Source: Acidobacteriaceae bacterium (GTDB lineage Bacteria; Acidobacteriota; Terriglobia; Terriglobales; Acidobacteriaceae). From it: a stretch of DNA of 7,469 nt. The position numbers were made by a program, and so were the translations under genes. The notes beneath the pieces were generated by a model. That model was given only the letters and a program-made list of their open reading frames with translations, ran no database searches and was not told the origin of the DNA. The stretch is from the NCBI GenBank assembly GCA_003165095.1, contig PLSH01000063.1, positions 1-7,469 of the forward strand, given 5' to 3'. Below are positions 1 through 5,297 of the stretch, piece by piece (position 1 is the stretch's first letter; each line of letters starts with the position of its first letter).

Positions 1-101
1 GGGAACTGGTTGGGATACGCGGCCTGCCCCAGCTTCTCGATTTCTTTCAGTTTTTCCTGGCGCAGATTGAAAAGATTGCGCTCAAATTCGGAATCGAACA
101 C
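1..101 (-). CDS. lysS: Lysyl-tRNA synthetase, N-terminal fragment (partial, runs off left edge)
   Basis: The reverse strand encodes 33 codons open to the window edge, beginning VFDSEFERNLFNLRQEKLKE and continuing to a GQAAYPNQF segment. An arm rich in R/Q-x-E-K-L-x-x-I followed by G-x-x-x-YPNxF is typical of the extreme N-terminus of bacterial class II lysyl-tRNA synthetase, just before its OB-fold anticodon-binding domain. That enzyme charges tRNA-Lys in the cytoplasm. I chose the GTG at 99-101 because GGAAGGA sits six bases upstream. An in-frame GTG at 114-116 and a TTG at 117-119 are possible but would overlap that ribosome site. An in-frame stop lies just upstream at 132-134. The gene is divergent from atpZ. 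The catalytic domain is outside the window, so the call rests on a short stretch. Confidence 0.75.
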   Translation of the reverse strand, partial: MFDSEFERNLFNLRQEKLKEIEKLGQAAYPNQF

Positions 102-107
102 GGTTAT

Positions 108-114
108 TCCTTCC
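108..114 (-). promoter_or_regulatory. Ribosome binding site deciding the GTG start of lysS
   Basis: GGAAGGA on the minus strand lies six bases before the GTG at 99-101. It supports that start over the in-frame GTG and TTG further upstream. Confidence 0.55.
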
Positions 115-141
115 ACCAAACTGGCCGATGCTCAAAAGGGA

Positions 142-147
142 AGTATA
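142..147 (-). promoter_or_regulatory. Candidate -10 element for lysS
   Basis: The minus strand reads TATACT, five of six matches to the sigma-70 -10 consensus, about 41 bases before the lysS start. This would give a leader of roughly 34 bases. No good -35 hexamer is found 16-18 bases upstream, so this is a weak prediction. Confidence 0.3.
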
Positions 148-189
148 CCTGCTTGCCGCTTGGCGCTGTATGCTTTGACAGGAGCTCCG

Positions 190-507
190 ATGCCGTTCAA
201 TCGTCCCATTCCGGAATCGAAGCAGCGCGGCAAGCTGTCGGGGGGGATTGCGGCGTGGGCGCAGGCGGAAAAGATGATGCAGATCGCTCTCATACTGCCC
301 TGCGCGGCATTTATCGGTTGGCTGGGCGGCGCGTGGATTGGCAGCCGTCTGCACCAGCCCTGGATAGGCCTGGTCGGCATCGTCTTTGGCGGCGTCTCGG
401 GGCTGGTTTACGTGGTCCGGATGGCCGTGGCCGCGGGAAATGCTCCTGAGAGCGGTGACGAAAGCGAAAAGCCGGGGGGCAAGGGCAGCGCCGGAAACGA
501 ATCATGA
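190..507 (+). CDS. atpZ: AtpZ/ATPase_gene1-type small membrane protein, first gene of the F0 cluster
   Basis: This 105-residue protein has two hydrophobic segments (about residues 30-52 and 59-81) joined by a short loop containing WIGSRLHQPW, with a polar charged tail. Size, the glycine-rich helices and the position directly before atpI and atpB fit the AtpZ family (ATPase_gene1). Its members sit beside AtpI in the membrane and are thought to help assemble or supply ions to the F0 rotor; the exact role is not settled. The ATG at 190 is preferred over an in-frame ATG at 10, because AGGAG at 180-184 lies five bases before it. The longer form would also run over the lysS start and add low-complexity residues. 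The stop overlaps the atpI start as ATGA, which implies translational coupling. Confidence 0.8.
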   Translation: MPFNRPIPESKQRGKLSGGIAAWAQAEKMMQIALILPCAAFIGWLGGAWIGSRLHQPWIGLVGIVFGGVSGLVYVVRMAVAAGNAPESGDESEKPGGKGSAGNES

Positions 508-917
508 CGGAAGAGACCCACCCTCTGGCGGTGCTGACCGACGCGGGCCTTGAAGCGCTGCTTCAACGTGCGTTCCGTATCACATTGATTCTGGGGCTTA
601 TTGCTGCGCTGGTGCTATGGATAGCTTCGGGCTGGCGGAATGCCGCGATGCTGGCTACGGGAACCGCGATTTCAGCCGCCAGCATTTTGGAGTGGCAGCG
701 GCTGGTTCGGCTCATCAATGCCAAAATGGACCTGAAGCAGACGCCGCGGGGCGCGCTGGCGGCCGCGGTGTTTTTTGTGCTGCGGCTCCTGGTCTTTGGG
801 GGGGCCATTTATGGTAGCCTGAAGTGTTTCCAGGGTTCGGTTGTGGCGCTTCTTTTCGGCCTTGGCCTGGCAATTCTGGCCATGGTCTGGGAGGCAATTC
901 GCCTGCTTCGAAGCTGA
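504..917 (+). CDS. atpI: ATP synthase protein I (AtpI), F0 assembly factor
   Basis: The 137-residue product has four predicted membrane helices (about residues 24-42, 46-64, 85-106 and 111-130). Helices 2 and 3 are joined by a basic cytoplasmic loop around residues 65-83 (RLVRLINAKMDLK). This is the layout of the ATP synthase subunit I family, which in other bacteria promotes assembly of the c-ring. Sequence conservation in this family is low, so the call leans on topology and on the atpZ-atpI-atpB order. The ATG overlaps the atpZ stop by four bases. It is followed by a 57-base gap containing several short perfect palindromes before atpB. Confidence 0.8.
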   Translation: MTEETHPLAVLTDAGLEALLQRAFRITLILGLIAALVLWIASGWRNAAMLATGTAISAASILEWQRLVRLINAKMDLKQTPRGALAAAVFFVLRLLVFGGAIYGSLKCFQGSVVALLFGLGLAILAMVWEAIRLLRS

Positions 918-974
918 GCTTCACGAATGTTTTTTGGCCCGATTCCGATCGGAAACAGAAAGACTTAAGCTTAA

Positions 975-1718
975 ATGCCGGAACTTTTTGGATTGACTCA
1001 CCTGGTGAACGTGCTGTTGTCGGGCCTGGAGGTGAAGCTCTATGGCTTGATCGGCATTGGCGCGGCGGATGCGGCGCTCAGAGCCGAAAAAGTAAACGGG
1101 GCGCTGGCGCTCGAACTGCTGGTCGCGGCCGGCCTGGTGGCATTTTTCGTGATCGTGCGCATGACGCTGTCAGTGGAGAAACCGAATCCGGCTCAGCAGG
1201 TTGCGGAGATGATCCACGAGAGTGTGGGCGACCTGTCTGACCAGATTATCGGCCACGGCTACGAGCGTTTCCAAGCCTTCGTCACCTGCGTTGTTCTGTT
1301 CATTTTGATCAATAACTTGCTGGGGCTGATTCCCGGCGTGGTCACACCGACCAGCGTTCCTGAGGTTCCGCTGGGGATCGCGGTGCTGACTTTTCTCTAT
1401 TACAACTTTCACGGGGTTCGGGTGCAGGGTCCGGTGGGCTATCTGAAGCATTTTGCGGGTCCGCTATGGTGGCTTGCGCCGCTCATGTTCCCGATTGAGG
1501 TTGTTTCGCACCTGGCGCGCATGATGTCGCTCACCATCCGGCTTTACGCCAATATGTTTGCCAGCGATCTGCTGACGCTGGTTTGGTTTTCGATCATTCC
1601 GCTGGCTGTGCCATCGATCTTTCTCGGCCTGCATTTTGCGGTTTCGGTCATTCAGGCGTTTGTCTTCATGCTGCTGACGATGATTTATCTGTCGATGGCA
1701 ACGGCGCAGGAGCATTAG
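975..1718 (+). CDS. atpB: F-type ATP synthase subunit a (F0 ion channel)
   Basis: This 247-residue integral membrane subunit forms the ion half-channels against the c-ring. The essential arginine is visible as R189 in LTIRLYANMFA, matching E. coli R210. The interacting pair E219/H245 of E. coli aligns with D198 and H220, and E. coli Q252 with Q227 in IQAFVFMLLT. The NNLLGLIPG segment (residues 112-120) and the C-terminal YLSMA...EH ending are also typical. About five or six hydrophobic helices are present and the length is normal, so the gene looks intact. The ribosome site before ATG 975 is poor: only an A/G-rich stretch at 951-963, with a TTAAGCTTAA palindrome touching the start codon. Translation may depend on upstream atpI. 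atpE follows after 250 bases. Confidence 0.96.
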   Translation: MPELFGLTHLVNVLLSGLEVKLYGLIGIGAADAALRAEKVNGALALELLVAAGLVAFFVIVRMTLSVEKPNPAQQVAEMIHESVGDLSDQIIGHGYERFQAFVTCVVLFILINNLLGLIPGVVTPTSVPEVPLGIAVLTFLYYNFHGVRVQGPVGYLKHFAGPLWWLAPLMFPIEVVSHLARMMSLTIRLYANMFASDLLTLVWFSIIPLAVPSIFLGLHFAVSVIQAFVFMLLTMIYLSMATAQEH

Positions 1719-1754
1719 AGGCGAATTGAAGGTGTATTGAGTCGATTGGGGGGA

Positions 1755-1845
1755 GAAACGCAGGTCCCCTTTGGCTTCGCTCAGGGCAGGCTTTCGACTG
1801 CGTTCGGCGCAAAAGGCGCGCCAAACTCCGCTCAGGATGACGGAG
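1755..1845. repeat. Degenerate dispersed intergenic repeat of the CGCTCAGGATGAC type
   Basis: The atpB-atpE gap contains two near-identical 11-base cores, CTTCGCTCAGG (1775-1785) and CTCCGCTCAGG (1826-1836, followed by ATGAC). They flank a TTCGACTGCGTTCGG stretch and a GGCGCGCC palindrome (1815-1822). Words such as CTCCGCTCAGGATGAC are typical of short dispersed repeats in intergenic DNA of Acidobacteriota. When mistranslated in reverse they give peptides like VILSG and ALSEAKG, which are seen here. Boundaries are approximate. No coding function is evident. Membership of a repeat family is recalled knowledge and cannot be tested within one window, where the full unit occurs only once. Confidence 0.6.
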
Positions 1846-1959
1846 GATAGAGATTCCGCCGGAGGAGCTTCCGCTCTGGATAAACGGTAGGGCCGCAAGC
1901 GTGAGGGGGCCAGCACGGTGAGCCTCAACCACCCACTGGCGGCCAATTTTTCGGGAAGC

Positions 1960-1964
1960 AGGAG
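1960..1964 (+). promoter_or_regulatory. Ribosome binding site deciding the start of atpE
   Basis: AGGAG lies four bases before ATG 1969. This favours that codon over an in-frame GTG at 1918, which would add 17 polar residues in front of a clear signal-peptide-like start. Confidence 0.7.
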
Positions 1965-1968
1965 AAAT

Positions 1969-2265
1969 ATGCGCAAGCTTCAATACGTGTTCATGGCTTT
2001 GGCGGCACTTTGTTTTGCCGTTCCGGCCTTTGCAGACGGCGGCACAGCGTCCGCGAGTCTGGTACCGATCGGCGCCGGCCTCGCAATGGGCCTGGCCGCC
2101 GGCCTCTGCGGTTTGGGACAGGGCCGGGCAGTTGCCTCGGCTACCGAAGCCCTGGCCCGCAACCCCGGAACCCGTCCCGGCATCATGCTGTTCCTGGTGC
2201 TTGGCCTGGCCTTCATTGAGTCCCTCACCCTGTTCACCATGGTCATTGTTTTCGCCAAGATGTAA
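1969..2265 (+). CDS. atpE: F-type ATP synthase subunit c with signal-peptide-like N-terminus
   Basis: This 98-residue protein makes the rotating c-ring. Residues 1-23 form a basic, hydrophobic leader ending AVPAFA-D, a likely signal peptidase site. The mature part is the usual helical hairpin: glycine-rich helix 1 (about 31-58), polar loop ARNPG (63-67), and helix 2 (about 71-95). The ion-binding carboxylate is E84 in AFIESLTLF. Aligned to the sodium-dependent Ilyobacter tartaricus subunit c, Q51, E84 and S85 match Q32, E65 and S66, but T67 is Leu86 and Y70 is Phe89. The sodium site is therefore only partly conserved and the coupling ion is uncertain. The start at ATG 1969 is set by AGGAG four bases upstream. 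A strong hairpin follows the stop, and no other atp gene comes after it. Confidence 0.95.
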   Translation: MRKLQYVFMALAALCFAVPAFADGGTASASLVPIGAGLAMGLAAGLCGLGQGRAVASATEALARNPGTRPGIMLFLVLGLAFIESLTLFTMVIVFAKM

Positions 2266-2285
2266 TTGCAGTTCAGAAGCGCAAG

Positions 2286-2330
2286 AGCGGTCCCGCACAA
2301 CCGATGCGGGACCGCTGTGCTTTGTGCTTT
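2286..2330 (+). terminator. Rho-independent terminator after atpE
   Basis: A perfect 12-bp stem (AGCGGTCCCGCA at 2286-2297 pairs with 2305-2316) with a seven-base loop is followed by a moderately T-rich tail (GTGCTTTGTGCTTT, 2317-2330). It sits 20 bases past the atpE stop and ends the F0 cluster. It also lies downstream of the converging minus-strand gene and may act on it, although the tail on that side is not T-rich. Confidence 0.85.
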
Positions 2331-2335
2331 GAAAC

Positions 2336-3214
2336 CTAACGTCCGCCGGGAACCGAGCCGCCGGAGCGCATTTTTTGAATGGCTTGCGCATAGCTCAATC
2401 CGGCCGGGACGGGCGCAAACCGGGTTTCTTCCTCGGTGGTATCGAAGACCTTTGTCCAGAACAGGACGCGCGCGGTGATTGCCATCTGGAAGTGCACGGC
2501 CCGCCACTGACCGGCGCCCACATTGGCCTGTTCGATCACGATCCAGCCGCCCTTGTTCAGCCGTCCCAGAAATCCCCAGCCAACCTCTTCATCCCGCTGC
2601 AAATGGCCCTCCAGGCGCACGACGTGCCCATGGGCCGCATCGATCCAGATCTGGCCGTACATGGCAATCAAGACCTGCGTTTCCAGGTTGGGAGGGGTGA
2701 AATCCGGATTGGGTTTGAAGGTGAATCTTTCCACTTTTCCGGTGGGCCCGTCGGCAGAGCCGGCATATTGGTAGAGGAATGCAGTGGGCAACGCGCGCAG
2801 GATCATGAGGGCGCGCTCCATGTCGGTGTCCTCACTTTTCTTGCGATGGCGCTGCAGTTCCGGGTCCTCAAGCAGGGCATCGAGGCGCGCCTGTTCCTTC
2901 TGTTCATCGACCGGGCTCAGGGGCCGGTCGTTGATTGAGATGAGCCGCGCTACGGAGCCGTCTCTGGTTTCGCAGATTTCCTTGGTAGAGGTGAGGCGCG
3001 GGCTGGTTTTGTGGAGCAGGTAGCGCATGGGATGCGCGGAGTCCTGAGCCGACTGCAACTCAGTGGCAAGAACGCGCTTGAGGAGGGCCTGTTGCTGAGC
3101 GGCCGAGGAGGAATCCGGCATGTGCGCGGCGGGCTGGCCTAAAGACGTGAGGGCGCCGGAAAGCAGGCAAAAGAGCGGAATCAGCAAATGCGCGGGGGAG
3201 CGCTCAGCGAGCAT
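2336..3214 (-). CDS. Secreted protein of unknown function, acidobacterial type
   Basis: The product has 292 residues. A hydrophobic stretch at about residues 9-25 (LLIPLFCLLSGALTSLG) acts as a probable signal peptide with cleavage near SLG-QP, so the protein is likely exported. The mature part has an N-terminal helix (QQALLKRVLATEL), then alternating beta-like segments including GSVARLISINDRPLSP and a charged linker (102-135). Further segments are ALPTAFLYQYAG, FKPNPDFTPPN and GQIWIDAAHGHVVRLEGHL. The pattern of a residue-change tag, an 'IWID...VVRLEG' strand and a late 'GW.VIEQ' strand resembles an uncharacterised family I associate with Acidobacteriota, possibly of LolA/LppX-like fold; that fold is inference. 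ATG 3214 is chosen because AAAGG lies six bases upstream and it begins the leader. A longer form starting at 3274 adds 20 charged residues. No catalytic motif is evident. Confidence 0.8.
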   Translation of the reverse strand: MLAERSPAHLLIPLFCLLSGALTSLGQPAAHMPDSSSAAQQQALLKRVLATELQSAQDSAHPMRYLLHKTSPRLTSTKEICETRDGSVARLISINDRPLSPVDEQKEQARLDALLEDPELQRHRKKSEDTDMERALMILRALPTAFLYQYAGSADGPTGKVERFTFKPNPDFTPPNLETQVLIAMYGQIWIDAAHGHVVRLEGHLQRDEEVGWGFLGRLNKGGWIVIEQANVGAGQWRAVHFQMAITARVLFWTKVFDTTEEETRFAPVPAGLSYAQAIQKMRSGGSVPGGR

Positions 3215-3220
3215 CGGCCA

Positions 3221-3228
3221 CCTTTCCC
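3221..3228 (-). promoter_or_regulatory. Ribosome binding site for the secreted unknown protein
   Basis: GGGAAAGG on the minus strand ends six bases before ATG 3214. It supports this start over the in-frame ATG at 3274. Confidence 0.55.
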
Positions 3229-3249
3229 AAATGTCACGGTCCCTTTCCC

Positions 3250-3308
3250 TTATTAGACAATAACGCCTGCGCATGGGATGCGCCTCGCTGCGCGCGAAGC
3301 AGCAAGGC
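3250..3308. other. Divergent intergenic region with an AT-rich dyad and two adjacent hairpins
   Basis: Between the two divergent genes there is an AT-rich dyad TTATT-AGAC-AATAA (3250-3263), the only AT-rich island here and a possible promoter core for the minus-strand gene. Next is a perfect hairpin GCGCAT-GGG-ATGCGC (3269-3283). It is followed by a 10-bp stem with one C-A mismatch (GCCT.GCTGC at 3282-3291 against GCAGC.AGGC at 3299-3308). The two stems share two bases. They lie upstream of the bactofilin promoter candidate, so they would be DNA sites or part of a longer transcript. No function is claimed. Confidence 0.4.
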
Positions 3309-3319
3309 CTCCGGGTAGC

Positions 3320-3328
3320 TGTTATAGT
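3320..3328 (+). promoter_or_regulatory. Extended -10 promoter candidate for the bactofilin gene
   Basis: TGT-TATAGT is a TGn extended -10 element with five of six matches to TATAAT. It lies about 42 bases before ATG 3370 and predicts a leader of roughly 35 bases. There is no recognisable -35 hexamer, which is common for extended -10 promoters. Confidence 0.45.
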
Positions 3329-3369
3329 GCGGGCAGGGCCTGTTGCGGGCTTTTGGAAGGGACAAGATC

Positions 3370-3753
3370 ATGCCAGTGGAGAATACCCCCGCGCGCATCG
3401 GCAAGAGCGTAGTGATTTGCGGGGAAGTGAAGGGAAGCGAGGACTTGATTGTGGATGGGCGCGTCGAAGGGACGGTCAGCCTGTCGGAAAGCCGTCTGAC
3501 GATTGGACCGAGTGCCCATGTGGCGGCGGACCTTTCGGCCAAGGACGTGCTGATTCAGGGCCATGTTCAGGGCAACGTGGTAGCCAGCGGGCGCGTGGAA
3601 CTGCGCGCGGGGTGCACCATGGAGGGCGACATTCGGGCTCTGCGGCTGGCGGTGGAAGACAACGCGGTATTCCGCGGCAAAGTGGATCTGACCCAGGCCG
3701 CGGCCAAGGGGCCCGATGGCGCCAACGCGCCCCCCGCGGGCGGCATTTTCTAG
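3370..3753 (+). CDS. Bactofilin (polymer-forming cytoskeletal protein)
   Basis: The protein has 127 residues. A short N-terminal tail is followed by a bactofilin domain (about residues 9-107) made of repeating short strands with glycine at the turns: VICGEVKGSEDLIVDGRVEG, LTIGPSAHV, VLIQGHVQGNVVASGRVEL and GDIRALRLAVEDNAVFRGKV. This is the right-handed beta-helix rhythm of the family. Such proteins self-assemble into filaments at the membrane and scaffold cell-wall or shape functions. The tail after residue 107 is rich in Ala, Pro and Gly and probably disordered. ATG 3370 is chosen because GGAAGGG (3355-3361) lies eight bases upstream; a TTG further upstream (3343) is less likely. The methyltransferase-like gene starts 58 bases downstream and may be cotranscribed. 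Confidence 0.92.
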   Translation: MPVENTPARIGKSVVICGEVKGSEDLIVDGRVEGTVSLSESRLTIGPSAHVAADLSAKDVLIQGHVQGNVVASGRVELRAGCTMEGDIRALRLAVEDNAVFRGKVDLTQAAAKGPDGANAPPAGGIF

Positions 3754-3800
3754 GGAGAATGCCGCGCGCCGGGCTCAAGTTTATTCACTGGTCCGTGCGA

Positions 3801-3805
3801 GAGGA
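3801..3805 (+). promoter_or_regulatory. Ribosome binding site deciding a GTG start
   Basis: GAGGA six bases before the GTG at 3812 favours that start. The longer form from ATG 3716 would overlap the bactofilin gene by 38 bases and add 32 low-complexity basic residues. Confidence 0.6.
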
Positions 3806-3811
3806 ATTCAG

Positions 3812-4456
3812 GTGTGGAATTGGTTCGACAAGAAGCAGGGCGGAAGTTCCATCGCTGCCGGTCCCAGCGGCCCCAGGGTGCCGCGCCACTCGGGCGGCTG
3901 GGCCGCGCTGCGCAAGCGCCTGCAGGCTGAACCGGGGCTGCGCACGATCGATGTGGGTTTCACTTCGCCGGCCAATATCAACTTCCTTACCGAACTCGGC
4001 CATAGCGTCTTTCTGTCCGACCTGGTCCACGATGCGTGCGCAGAGAACTGGCAGGCAGGGACGGACGAGGATGGCAAACCCATCTGGAATATCGACGGTT
4101 TTCTCAAGCAGTCTCTCGACTTTGCCGGACGCACATTCGACGTGGTGCTGTTGTGGACGGCGCTCGACTACCTGCCTGAGCCGTTTTTGGCGCCGGTGGT
4201 CGCGCACCTGTTTTCAGCCATGAATCCGGGCGGCGACGTACTGGCCTTTTTTCACACCCGCATGCAGGGTGAGGAGACGGTGCACTGCCGCTTCCACGTT
4301 ACCGCGTCGGACGACGTGGAAGTGCAGTTGGCCGAACCGTTTCCCATCCAGCGGGTATTCACCAACCGGAGCATCGAGCGGCTTTTTGCGGGGTGGCCGG
4401 GTCACCGGCAGTTCCTGGCGAAAGACAGCGTCTCTGAAGTGATCATGACGCGCTAG
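3812..4456 (+). CDS. Methyltransferase-fold protein with degenerate SAM motif, function unknown
   Basis: This protein has 214 residues from a GTG start. The N-terminus (MWNWFDKKQ, then a Gly/Ser/Pro linker) precedes a Rossmann-like core. Residues 43-51 (LRTIDVGFT) occupy the place of motif I in class I SAM-dependent methyltransferases, but the usual second and third glycines are replaced by SPANINFL. Residues 62-72 form a second strand (LGHSVFLSDLV), 109-124 a motif FDVVLLWTALDYLPEP, and 136-150 the 'MNPGGDVLAFFHTR' strand typical after motif III. I therefore see the fold but doubt that SAM binding is normal. The substrate is unknown. It follows the bactofilin gene on the same strand with no terminator between, so the two may be coexpressed. 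An uncharacterised protein of this type is familiar to me from Acidobacteriota. Confidence 0.75.
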   Translation: MWNWFDKKQGGSSIAAGPSGPRVPRHSGGWAALRKRLQAEPGLRTIDVGFTSPANINFLTELGHSVFLSDLVHDACAENWQAGTDEDGKPIWNIDGFLKQSLDFAGRTFDVVLLWTALDYLPEPFLAPVVAHLFSAMNPGGDVLAFFHTRMQGEETVHCRFHVTASDDVEVQLAEPFPIQRVFTNRSIERLFAGWPGHRQFLAKDSVSEVIMTR

Positions 4457-4530
4457 AGCCTGCGAGCGGCAGCCAGGCGGTAGTTCTCAGAGAGGCATTC
4501 GCGGGGGCATGACCGCAGCAGGCCGGCAAG

Positions 4531-4535
4531 AGGAG
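4531..4535 (+). promoter_or_regulatory. Ribosome binding site deciding the hydrolase start
   Basis: AGGAG lies six bases before ATG 4542. It favours that codon over the in-frame ATG at 4509, which has only a G-run upstream. Confidence 0.65.
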
Positions 4536-4541
4536 AAGCGA

Positions 4542-5288
4542 ATGAGCGAAACAAAGGCCGGGAGCGAATCGAAAGCAACACGAATCACCTGGCTGGGGCA
4601 TGCCACGGTGCTGATCGAGACCCCCGCGGGCACAAACATACTCATCGATCCATTCATTGCGCAGAATCCTAAATATCCGAAGGATTTTACGCTGCCTTCC
4701 AAAATACACAGCATCCTGCTCACCCATGGCCACTTCGACCATATTGCCGACGTGGTGGCAACGGCTAACCTGTACGGGTCGATGGTGGTGGCGATCCATG
4801 AACTGGCGGCCTATGTTGCGGACAAGGGGGTGGCCAATACGATCGGCATGAACCTCGGAGGCACGGTGGAACTGGACGGTGCAACGGCGACGATGGTGGA
4901 AGCCAAACACTCCTCGGGCGCGCAGGATGAGCAGGGAACCCATTACGTGGGAGTGGCGGCGGGATTTGTGCTGTCGGTGGCCGGAGGGCCGGTTGTTTAC
5001 CACGCGGGCGACACGGCTGTCTTCGGCGACATGCAACTGATTCGGGAGTTGTATCACCCCACGGTAGCGATGCTGCCCATCGGCGGCCACTACACGATGG
5101 GGCCGAAGGAGGCTGCGATGGCCAGCCGCTTTCTGACGCCGGAAGTGATTCTTCCGCTTCACTTCGGCACATTTCCGCCGCTGAAGGGTACGCCGGATGA
5201 ACTGGCTTCGCTGGTTGGCGCGGGTGTCAAAGTGGTGCGCTGGTCGCCGGGGGAGTCGTTCTTGATAGAGGTGGAATCTGAGGGGTGA
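4542..5288 (+). CDS. UPF0173-type metal-dependent hydrolase (metallo-beta-lactamase fold)
   Basis: This is a 248-residue cytoplasmic protein with no signal peptide. The metal-binding residues of the metallo-beta-lactamase fold are all present: THGHFDH (H62, H64, D66, H67), H123 in EAKHSSG, D157 in HAGDT and H207 in LPLHFGT. The opening ITWLGHATVLIET and the segment PIGGHYTMGP (179-188) are typical of the UPF0173 (YtkL-like) subgroup. The family length is about 225-250 residues, so the gene is complete. The natural substrate of the group is not firmly established; a hydrolytic reaction with two metal ions is inferred from the motif. It follows the methyltransferase-like gene by 85 bases on the same strand and may belong to the same transcript. 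It ends nine bases before the stop of the converging permease gene. Confidence 0.9.
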   Translation: MSETKAGSESKATRITWLGHATVLIETPAGTNILIDPFIAQNPKYPKDFTLPSKIHSILLTHGHFDHIADVVATANLYGSMVVAIHELAAYVADKGVANTIGMNLGGTVELDGATATMVEAKHSSGAQDEQGTHYVGVAAGFVLSVAGGPVVYHAGDTAVFGDMQLIRELYHPTVAMLPIGGHYTMGPKEAAMASRFLTPEVILPLHFGTFPPLKGTPDELASLVGAGVKVVRWSPGESFLIEVESEG

Positions 5289-5297
5289 AGCTGGGGG

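Noticed and set aside
175..180. TTGACA, a perfect -35 hexamer on the plus strand
   Set aside because: It lies only ten bases before the atpZ start, and no -10 element is found 16-18 bases further on; that position is inside the gene.
10..189. Upstream extension of the atpZ frame to an ATG at position 10
   Set aside because: It would run over the lysS start in antisense and add serine- and arginine-rich residues with no family similarity; the ATG at 190 has a good ribosome site.
910..935. GAAGC-TGA-GCTTC stem followed by a T-run after atpI, as a terminator
   Set aside because: The stem is only five base pairs and the T-run begins several bases away; termination here would cut atpB off from its cluster.
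1918..1968. GTG at 1918 as the atpE start
   Set aside because: It adds 17 polar residues before a signal-peptide-like N-terminus and has no clear ribosome site, unlike ATG 1969.
1464..2391. Long minus-strand open frames opposite atpB and atpE
   Set aside because: They are shadows of GC-rich coding DNA and pass through the intergenic repeat, giving the repeat-derived peptides that are commonly mis-annotated.
4458..4478. GCCTG/CAGGC stem after the methyltransferase-like gene as a terminator
   Set aside because: The five-base stem has an 11-base loop and no T-rich tail.
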